A DNA stretch of 7,685 nt from an uncultured Caldilinea sp. (GTDB taxonomy: Bacteria > Chloroflexota > Anaerolineae > Caldilineales > Caldilineaceae): NCBI GenBank assembly GCA_937928035.1, contig CALFWA010000174.1, positions 1 through 7,685 on the forward strand, given 5' to 3'. Of the stretch, positions 1-7,685 are shown one piece after another. Made by a program: the position numbers and the translations under genes. How positions within the stretch are numbered: position 1 is the stretch's first letter; each line of letters starts with the position of its first letter. The notes beneath the pieces were generated by a model. That model worked only from the letters and a program-made list of their open reading frames with translations. It did not search any database and had not been told where the DNA came from.

Positions 1-469
1 CGTAGATGCTAAGAGCCGTCAACATGACGAACAGGACAGGCGCAATCACGATCGGCGTCATCGGCGCGTTGACCAGAAGCGCAAGCGCGCTGTAGCCGGT
101 CAGCAACAGCCACACCTGGGCCGGGAAAAGAGCGTCATGGACGTGCAACGCGCCGAGCAGCAACGCCAACGCCGCCAGCAACAGATAGGCGGCCAGGACG
201 GGCGTATTCGCCGCTCGCAGCTGCAGAAAGTAGCCCGAAAGAGCCAAAGGGGCTTCGAGATCGACGTTCACCCCAAAGGGCAGAATCCAGATCGGAAGGC
301 TCATGTTGAGCGACCAGATCCACGCCGCCAACAGCGCCGCCGCACCGGCGCCGACGATCGCAACGAGACGCGGCCATGCGCTCAGAAGAAAACTGGCGGA
401 GGCGGCTGCGATGAAAAAGACAAACAACAAGGGAAGAAACGGCAGGCCGACGGGTTCAATCGGGTTCAT
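1..469 (-). CDS. Polytopic membrane protein, N-terminal part (possible NuoM/NuoN-like subunit), cut by window edge
   Basis: Only the first 156 residues are present; the reading frame runs open off the left edge. The start is the ATG at 469-467, overlapping the stop of the preceding gene (ATGA) and preceded by a strong ribosome site, AAGGAGG, at 480-474. The visible part is almost all hydrophobic, with about four or five membrane segments (roughly residues 8-30, 33-53, 89-108, 115-133 and 137-155) and short polar links such as FGVNVDLEAP. Its place after a NuoL/M/N-like gene and a mid-size membrane gene suggests a second antiporter-like subunit. The NuoL/M/N signature segments lie mostly beyond the edge, so this is inference from context. 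The stretch where the family's helix-5 Glu might be expected (NAPMTPIVIAPVLF, residues 133-146) contains no acidic residue. It could also be an unrelated membrane protein. Confidence 0.6.
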   Translation of the reverse strand, partial: MNPIEPVGLPFLPLLFVFFIAAASASFLLSAWPRLVAIVGAGAAALLAAWIWSLNMSLPIWILPFGVNVDLEAPLALSGYFLQLRAANTPVLAAYLLLAALALLLGALHVHDALFPAQVWLLLTGYSALALLVNAPMTPIVIAPVLFVMLTALSIY

Positions 470-1268
470 AACCCCTCCTTGGCCGAGGCTCCTGCGCTGG
501 GAGAGGAGGCGACTTTCAGCGTCTCGGCAGCCTCTTCGATGCCGGAAGGCCGGCGAGGGCGGATGACCCTTCCTGAGAAAAGGCGCGAAGCGCGAGGCTG
601 CGGCGTCGCAGTCGGTTCAATAGCCTGCTCAGCCCTTCTTGCGGGCGCCATCTGCAATCTCAAAGTTCGCACAGGTTGCGCCAACATGGCGTAGGCGCAG
701 CCGAGCGCCAACAAAATTTGCGCAATCCCCATCAGGACGACGAGGCCAGAACCCGGCAGAAGCACAGCGGCGATGTTCTGCGCCACCGCCGTCAGCAACA
801 GCAATCCAATTCCCGTGGAGAAGGGCGCTGCAGAAAGGCCCAGCAGCAGGGCGCCGCACAGGCCGATCCAGATCAACAGATCGGTCTCCACCCGAGTGAA
901 GAGGGGCAGCGCAACGCCGGGATCGAGCATCCACCAGGCGCCAGCCAGGAAACCCAGCGCAAGCAAGCGCAACAGCCAATTGCCATGTGGATGGGCGATG
1001 GCCCCGGGGCGATGGAGGTAGGCCGAAAGCCCCAGGAGCAGAAGCGAAATGAGCGAAGCCAGCCACTGCGCTGCAGTCACCGCCGGAGCAGGCTCATGCA
1101 AGGCTGCAGCGAGGCTGCTCACGCCCAACAGGATCGCCGCAGCGCCAGCGATCGCCCAACGCCAATCCCAGATCAAAACAAGGCTGGCGACCAAGGCGGA
1201 GAGTAATAAAACGCCGGGGCCGTTCGCCAGCAAGGTTCCGACGGCGACAAAAATCGAAGAAGATGCCA

Positions 1269-1269
<1 letters not shown>
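466..1269 (-). CDS. Seven-helix membrane protein with basic C-terminal tail, in complex-I/hydrogenase-like cluster
   Basis: A 267-residue protein with about seven hydrophobic segments (roughly residues 8-34, 38-58, 66-84, 98-115, 129-147, 151-171 and 174-197). A polar, Arg/Pro/Ala-rich tail of about 70 residues (198-267) follows and is probably cytoplasmic. The start ATG at 1269 overlaps the stop of the preceding antiporter-like gene by one base (TGATG). No good ribosome site is visible, so translation is probably coupled. Size and position between two larger membrane genes resemble HyfE-type subunits, which are longer relatives of NuoK. The last two helices (151-197) could be a NuoK-like pair, but the membrane glutamates typical of NuoK are absent there (Gln164 and Gln184 are the nearest polar residues). 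The family is not recognised with certainty: membrane topology is visible, while the complex assignment is inference from neighbours. Confidence 0.7.
474..480 (-). promoter_or_regulatory. Strong Shine-Dalgarno for the partial membrane gene
   Basis: AAGGAGG on the minus strand lies 4 nt before the ATG at 469, inside the end of the upstream gene. It fixes the start of the partial gene and shows it can be initiated on its own as well as by coupling through the ATGA overlap. Confidence 0.75.
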
Positions 1270-2990
<1,721 letters not shown>

Positions 2991-3056
2991 TGCCCGAGGA
3001 AAATGACGTCGAGAAGAGGAGCTTTTGGGGGTTGCGCCCTGGAGTCATCTATCCTT

Positions 3057-3980
3057 TCAGGCGTCATCCAGATCGATGGAGCGGTCGGTCACACGGTCGA
3101 TCTCTTCCAGAGAGGCGCCGCGCGCCCTCTCGATGCGCTCCAGCCGCTTTTGAAATTGCGCCAGCGCATAATTGGCGAATTCGCTTTCGTCGAGGCCGAA
3201 CGGCATCGCTTCGTAAGAGCCGAAGATGTCGGCGACGACGCCGAGCGCCGGTCGCAGCAGGTCGTTCATCGTCTCTTCGGCGACCTCCCACAGCCGGTCA
3301 TCCGCTGCGATCAGCCGGGAAATCAGGTAGACGCCGTAGGCTATATGGCGCGATTCATCCTGCTTTAGCAGACGAACGCCGCGACACGTTCCCGGCATCA
3401 GCCCGTTGCGCTCAAGCGCCGTCAGGTAGGCGTGGTAGCCGGTTTCGGCCAGCACCCCTTCCACGATCATGTTGTAGGTCACCGATGCGCGCACCTGCGC
3501 CGCCGGCGACGGATCGACGAGCAGGCGTCGCATCGCCGTCGGCAACGCCTCATACACGATGGAGCGATAGCTCGACGTATGAAAATGCGACAGGTCGGTC
3601 TGTGCGCCTACGACCTCATCCAAAAAGCGGCGAAAGAAATCCGTATGTTTGGCTTCCTCAAAGAGAAAGGTGGTGAGATACATCTCCTCTTCCAGGCGCC
3701 CTTCGCCGGCGACCGTCAGCAGCAGGGGTAAAATGTCGGCCGTGACCGCTTCCTCCCCCGCCTGAAAAAGCGAGGTCAAATGCAACAGCACTTCTTGCTC
3801 CAACGCCGAAAGACGGCGCCAATCGACAATGTCCTGGCTGAAATCAAGATCGCTGGGATTCCAGATTCCAAAACGTTTGGCTTTTTCAAAGAGGCGCATC
3901 GGCGGCGTCTGGCGATTGAGCCCGGCCGTCGTCGTGATGAAGGAAGCGTGAACGTTGGAAGATGGAACGCCGGAGACCAT
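3057..3980 (-). CDS. R2-like ligand-binding oxidase (R2lox), Mn/Fe cofactor, ferritin-like fold
   Basis: A 307-residue soluble ferritin-like oxidase of the ribonucleotide reductase R2 superfamily. Characterised R2lox proteins assemble a Mn/Fe centre, hold a long-chain fatty-acid-like ligand and form a Val-Tyr ether cross-link; their physiological substrate is unknown. All six expected metal ligands are visible: Glu76 (in AGEEAVT), Glu109 and His112 (EAKH), Glu174 (IVEG), and Glu209 and His212 (DESRH). The cross-link pair is present as Val79 and Tyr169. Each position is offset by a constant 7 from the Geobacillus kaustophilus numbering I recall. The N-terminal hallmark KAKRFGIWNP (33-42) also fits. 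The ATG at 3980 is set by AGGAGG at 3991-3986. The gene is first in a minus-strand run leading into complex-I-like membrane genes, with its own promoter in the divergent region. Such proteins are often misannotated as ribonucleotide reductase beta subunits; no large subunit is nearby. Confidence 0.95.
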   Translation of the reverse strand: MVSGVPSSNVHASFITTTAGLNRQTPPMRLFEKAKRFGIWNPSDLDFSQDIVDWRRLSALEQEVLLHLTSLFQAGEEAVTADILPLLLTVAGEGRLEEEMYLTTFLFEEAKHTDFFRRFLDEVVGAQTDLSHFHTSSYRSIVYEALPTAMRRLLVDPSPAAQVRASVTYNMIVEGVLAETGYHAYLTALERNGLMPGTCRGVRLLKQDESRHIAYGVYLISRLIAADDRLWEVAEETMNDLLRPALGVVADIFGSYEAMPFGLDESEFANYALAQFQKRLERIERARGASLEEIDRVTDRSIDLDDA

Positions 3981-3984
3981 TCAA

Positions 3985-3991
3985 ACCTCCT
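3985..3991 (-). promoter_or_regulatory. Shine-Dalgarno for R2lox gene
   Basis: AGGAGGT on the minus strand, 4 nt before the ATG at 3980. It is near-perfect and decides the start of the R2lox gene. Confidence 0.85.
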
Positions 3992-4021
3992 GTTGAACGA
4001 AAAGTGAACGGAGACTTCTCC

Positions 4022-4051
4022 ATTGTACGGGGCGAACGGAATGTGCGTCAA
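4022..4051 (-). promoter_or_regulatory. Sigma-70-type promoter for R2lox gene/operon
   Basis: On the minus strand, TTGACG (4051-4046) and TACAAT (4027-4022) are separated by 18 bp, each matching the consensus at five of six positions. Transcription would begin near 4015, giving a leader of about 35 nt that contains the ribosome site. No second promoter is evident before the downstream membrane genes, so they may be read from here. Confidence 0.75.
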
Positions 4052-4074
4052 ATGGAATCGGGCATTCTGGTGAA

Positions 4075-4084
4075 GTTGCGCAAC
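4075..4084. repeat. 10-bp perfect palindrome GTTGCGCAAC in divergent promoter region
   Basis: GTTGCGCAAC lies 5 bp upstream of the putative -10 box of the selenoprotein operon, between where the -35 and -10 would sit. Its position suits an operator for a dimeric regulator, but a 10-bp palindrome can occur by chance and no regulator gene is visible. Confidence 0.3.
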
Positions 4085-4089
4085 GAGGC

Positions 4090-4095
4090 TATACT
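4090..4095 (+). promoter_or_regulatory. Putative -10 element of a leaderless promoter for the selenoprotein operon
   Basis: TATACT ends 7 bp before the ATG at 4103, so transcription would begin at or next to the start codon and give a leaderless mRNA. This agrees with the absence of a ribosome site at normal distance. No good -35 is seen (weak TTCTGG at 4065-4070, 19-bp spacing), so support is moderate. Confidence 0.45.
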
Positions 4096-4102
4096 TAGTT
4101 TC

Positions 4103-4947
<845 letters not shown>

Positions 4948-4951
<4 letters not shown>

Positions 4952-5331
4952 GCCGTCGTTCTCGGCGAAACGCCGCCGACGCGCCCAAACCCCAATTGCG
5001 CTGGGAGGCAGCGCTCTTCGCTTTTGCCACCAACATGTTGCTGGTGACCGTACTGACCGGTTTTGTGCAGACCATGCCTCTGCCGATAGAATTTGAGGTT
5101 TTAGCCACGGTGGGAGGGCCGCTGCTGGCGGGCGCACTGACCGCTTTCTACGCCCGCTATCGCGGGGGCATGCACGCCTTTTTAGGAGGCATGTTGAGCG
5201 TCTTGCCGCTCACCTTTTTCATCTTTCAAGGCAATTGGCAACCGGCGCTCTACGCCGGCGCCTTCTGCACCATGGGCGGCGCGCTGACCGAGGTGGTGCA
5301 GCGCCGTTTTCAGCGGACACGCAAAACCTGA
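4948..5331 (+). CDS. Small four-helix membrane protein, function unknown
   Basis: A 127-residue protein with a basic N-terminus (MSRRSRR), about four hydrophobic segments (roughly 20-42, 49-69, 74-93 and 96-116) and a basic tail (RRFQRTRKT). The charge pattern suggests both ends are cytoplasmic. The ATG at 4948 overlaps the selenoprotein stop by four bases (ATGA) and has GGAAGG at 4933-4938, about 9 nt upstream, so both reinitiation and direct initiation are possible. No family or catalytic motif is recognised. Its place between the selenoprotein and the ABC exporter suggests a membrane partner of one of them, which is inference only. Confidence 0.8.
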
Positions 5332-5340
5332 GACCAGGTC

Positions 5341-7245
5341 ATGCGCGACGGCGGCTGGTGGCGATTTGTCACATTTGAGGAGTCGCCGCAGCAGCGACCG
5401 ACCCTCGATCGGCTGCTGTTGCGGCGCGTCTTTCGGTATGCGCGTCCCTATCTGGGCGCTATTCTGATCGTTCTGATCACGATCACCGCATCTTCGTTGC
5501 TTGGCCTGGCGCCGCCTCTGATCTACCGCGAGCTGATCGACGAAGTGCTCCCGCATCGCAACCTGAACCTCCTCAACTCTCTGGCGCTTGCGCTCTTCGC
5601 CATTCCGCTGGCGTCGGGCGCGCTGGGGGTGCTTCAGCGTCACTACAGCGCCGAGGCGGGCGAAGGGATCATCTATGACCTGCGCAATGAGATGTTCAGC
5701 CATCTCGGCCGCATGTCGATGCGTTTCTTCACCAATACACGGTCGGGCGAAATTGTGAGCCGCTTCAACAACGACGTCGTCGGCGCCCAGAACGCCATCA
5801 CCGGCACCATCCCTGAAATTTTGACCAATGTGGTGACGTTGGTCTCTACGTTGCTCGTGATGATCAGCATCGAATGGCGGCTGGCGCTCCTCTCGGTGGC
5901 CGTCTTGCCGCTCTTTCTCTTGCCGGCGCGGCGCGTGGGGCTGATTTTGCGCAAAATTCGTCGGCAGGCGCTGGACTCCAACGCCGCCATGAGCAGCCAG
6001 ATCGCCGAGACGTTGTCTGTCAACGGCGCCCTGTTAATGAAAACCTTTAACCGCCTCCCTCAAGAGGAGCTGCGATTCAAGCAGCTCAGCGGAAACGTCC
6101 GCGACATCGGCGTCCGGCGGGCAGAGGTGGCGCAATTGTTCTTCATGGGGTTAGGGTTGACCGGCGCCGTCGGCAGCGCATTGGTCTACTGGGCTGGCGG
6201 TTGGATGGTGATGAACGATGCGCTGACGGTCGGCACGATCGTAGCCTTCACCGGCTATCTTGCCCGGCTTTATGGCCCGATCTCAGCATTGACCAACGTG
6301 CAGGTCGAGTTTGTGACTGCGCTGGTGAGCTTTGAACGCGTCTTTGAGTATCTCGATCTCCCGCTCGAGATTCAGGAGCGCGCCGACGCTGTGCGCCTGA
6401 ACCACGTGGAAGGACGCATTCGCTTCGAGGACGTGTGGTTTCACTATCAGGAGCCGCTCATCGACGAGGCGCTGAGCAATTCACAGGAATCCGGCGACGC
6501 TGCGATCGGCGACGGAGAAAGCCTTGTAGAAAGGCCCTCTACGCACCGGGCTGCGCTCCAGGGCGTTTCCTTCGAGATTGAGCCCGGCGCGTTGACGGCG
6601 CTTGTCGGGCCGAGCGGCGCAGGCAAGACGACGATCCTCTACCTGCTGCTGCGACTCTATGACCCGACGCAGGGGCGCATCACGCTGGATGGCTACGACC
6701 TGCGCGACTTGACGCTCGATTCCATTGCGCGCCACTTTGGTGTCGTCAGCCAGGAGGCCTATCTCTTTCACAACACGATTCGCGCCAACCTGCTCTACGC
6801 CAAGCCGGACGCCACACAGGCGGAGCTGGAGGCCGCCTGTCGCGCGGCCAACATTCATGAGTTGATCGCCTCGTTGCCCGACGGCTACGACACCGTGGTC
6901 GGCGAGCGCGGCCATCGGCTCAGCGGCGGCGAAAAACAACGGCTGGCCATCGCCCGCGTTATCTTGAAAGACCCGCGCATCCTGGTGCTCGATGAGGCGA
7001 CCTCCCATCTGGATTCTCAGAGCGAAGCGTTGATCCAGGAGGCGCTGCAGCCGTTGCTGCGCGGGCGCACCAGCGTGGTGATTGCCCATCGCCTCTCCAC
7101 GATTCTGGCTGCGGACAAAATCGTCGTTCTCGACAAAGGGCGCGTCGTTGAGGAGGGAACGCACCATCAATTACTCGCCAACGGCGGCCTCTACAGTGCG
7201 CTGTATGAAACGCAGTTTCACAGCCAGATCGCAGAACCGACCTGA
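5341..7245 (+). CDS. ABC exporter half-transporter (MsbA/LmrA-like, fused membrane and ATPase domains)
   Basis: A 634-residue type I exporter subunit, expected to work as a dimer in the cytoplasmic membrane and expel a substrate by ATP hydrolysis. The membrane domain covers about residues 35-315 with six helices (roughly 38-60, 78-100, 157-177, 180-202, 264-287 and 292-312). The ATPase domain follows with every motif intact: A-loop Tyr369, Walker A GPSGAGKTT (423-431), Q-loop Gln471, signature LSGGE (527-531), Walker B ILVLDE with Glu552, D-loop SHLD (555-558) and switch His583. An acidic, Ser-rich insert of about 30 residues (roughly 371-403) sits between the A-loop strand and the next core strand, where most relatives have a short turn. 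The substrate cannot be told from sequence. The ATG at 5341 is 9 bp after the upstream stop, with only a weak AGG before it, which fits an operon with the selenoprotein and the small membrane protein. Confidence 0.95.
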   Translation: MRDGGWWRFVTFEESPQQRPTLDRLLLRRVFRYARPYLGAILIVLITITASSLLGLAPPLIYRELIDEVLPHRNLNLLNSLALALFAIPLASGALGVLQRHYSAEAGEGIIYDLRNEMFSHLGRMSMRFFTNTRSGEIVSRFNNDVVGAQNAITGTIPEILTNVVTLVSTLLVMISIEWRLALLSVAVLPLFLLPARRVGLILRKIRRQALDSNAAMSSQIAETLSVNGALLMKTFNRLPQEELRFKQLSGNVRDIGVRRAEVAQLFFMGLGLTGAVGSALVYWAGGWMVMNDALTVGTIVAFTGYLARLYGPISALTNVQVEFVTALVSFERVFEYLDLPLEIQERADAVRLNHVEGRIRFEDVWFHYQEPLIDEALSNSQESGDAAIGDGESLVERPSTHRAALQGVSFEIEPGALTALVGPSGAGKTTILYLLLRLYDPTQGRITLDGYDLRDLTLDSIARHFGVVSQEAYLFHNTIRANLLYAKPDATQAELEAACRAANIHELIASLPDGYDTVVGERGHRLSGGEKQRLAIARVILKDPRILVLDEATSHLDSQSEALIQEALQPLLRGRTSVVIAHRLSTILAADKIVVLDKGRVVEEGTHHQLLANGGLYSALYETQFHSQIAEPT

Positions 7246-7273
7246 AACCCCCAATCGGCGAACGCGTTCAGGC

Positions 7274-7681
7274 TCAACGCCCCTCGACCTCGCCCCCCTG
7301 AATTTGCCATTGCGTGATGCCGCCCGCCAGGTTGTACGCCTCCAGCCCTTGCCGCCGTAAAAAGTGCGCCACCCCAAAGGAACGGATCCCATGGGCGCAG
7401 AAGACGACGATCGGGCGCTCCGACGGCAACGCGTCCAGGTGGTCAGGGACGCTGTTCATCGGGATGTGCAACGCGCCGGGAATGCGCACCTGACGCCATT
7501 CATACGGTTCGCGCACGTCGAGGAGGAGGGGAGGGACATCGCCTCGCAGCTGTTCCTGCACCTCGCGTGGGGTCAACTCCGGCACAGCAATCTCTTCTGG
7601 CTCTGGCTCCGGAGAGAGCGGCGTCATCGGCTTTTTTGCAGGCGCCAGCCTGCGCCACAGATTTTTGAACGATTTAAACAA
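7274..7681 (-). CDS. Single-domain rhodanese-like sulfurtransferase, start uncertain at window edge
   Basis: A rhodanese-fold protein of 135 residues in the longest start choice visible. Residues 1-35 form a basic then Pro/Glu-rich leader (RRLAPAKK, SPEPEPEE), and about 36-130 form the rhodanese domain: LLLDVREPYEW (52-62), IPGALHIPM (67-75), the active-site loop CAHGIR with Cys95 and Arg100, and NLAGGITQW (117-125). Such proteins carry a persulfide on the cysteine and pass sulfur between donors and acceptors; the partner here is unknown. The first visible start is TTG at 7681, the frame is still open at the edge, and an internal ATG lies at 7627, so the true start may be beyond the window. 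It converges on the ABC gene with a 28-bp gap and no clear terminator. A link to selenium handling by the nearby selenoprotein is possible but unsupported. Confidence 0.9.
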   Translation of the reverse strand: MFKSFKNLWRRLAPAKKPMTPLSPEPEPEEIAVPELTPREVQEQLRGDVPPLLLDVREPYEWRQVRIPGALHIPMNSVPDHLDALPSERPIVVFCAHGIRSFGVAHFLRRQGLEAYNLAGGITQWQIQGGEVEGR

Positions 7682-7685
7682 ATTC

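Noticed and set aside
137..1206. Plus-strand open frames of up to 185 aa opposite the membrane genes
   Set aside because: They are Arg/Gln-rich, low-complexity products typical of the antisense of Leu/Ala-rich coding DNA and overlap well-supported minus-strand genes.
3057..3980. Ribonucleotide reductase small subunit (NrdB/NrdF)
   Set aside because: The ligand spacing, KAKRFGIWNP motif and Val79/Tyr169 pair match R2lox, and no large-subunit gene is adjacent.
4076..4095. TTGCGC as the -35 partner of TATACT
   Set aside because: The spacing is only 8 bp, far too short for a sigma-70 promoter.
3962..4102. N-terminal extension of the selenoprotein from ATG 3962 or 4052
   Set aside because: It lies over the R2lox promoter and start region, lacks ribosome sites, and the translated extension does not resemble the family.
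7246..7273. Terminator between the convergent ABC and rhodanese genes (palindrome GAACGCGTTC at 7260-7269)
   Set aside because: The palindrome has no room for a hairpin loop with a strong stem, and no T-run follows on either strand.

Overview
The window is GC-rich, tightly packed bacterial DNA with seven genes, one of them cut by the left edge and one starting at or beyond the right edge. No tRNA, rRNA, CRISPR array, insertion sequence or gene-free stretch over 300 bases was seen. The largest gap is 122 bp (3981-4102), the divergent promoter region. Protein style, an R2-like ligand-binding oxidase, a glycine-reductase-B-like selenoprotein and very divergent complex-I-like antiporter subunits suggest a Chloroflexota bacterium (Caldilineae/Anaerolineae type). 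That placement is inference; no marker gene is present.

Left block, minus strand (3980 down to 1): a clear sigma-70-type promoter at 4022-4051 drives a Mn/Fe R2lox oxidase gene. Three membrane-protein genes follow in the same direction, two of them joined by stop/start overlaps (TGATG at 1269, ATGA at 466-469): a NuoL/M/N-like antiporter subunit (573 aa), a seven-helix protein with a long basic tail (267 aa), and the N-terminal 156 aa of another polytopic protein. The order large antiporter / mid-size membrane protein / second large protein recalls hydrogenase-4 or complex-I membrane arms. However, the proton-path residues of the 573-aa protein are substituted (Glu to Val, Lys to Arg, Lys/Glu to Gln).

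Right block, plus strand (4103 to 7245): three close genes, probably an operon: a GrdB-family protein, a 127-aa four-helix membrane protein (4-bp overlap), and a type I ABC exporter half-transporter (9-bp gap). The GrdB-like gene is interrupted by one in-frame TGA at 4634-4636. The frame stays open and family-like on both sides, the TGA falls in a UxxC redox motif, and a strong stem-loop with a G-first GUG loop starts 10 nt after it. The best reading is a selenocysteine codon with its SECIS element, so a standard gene caller would split or truncate this gene.

A convergent single-domain rhodanese gene (minus strand) closes the window. The core of the region is a divergent pair of unusual redox proteins, R2lox and a Sec-containing reductase-like protein, each leading its own set of membrane genes. 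No shared pathway can be shown from this sequence alone.
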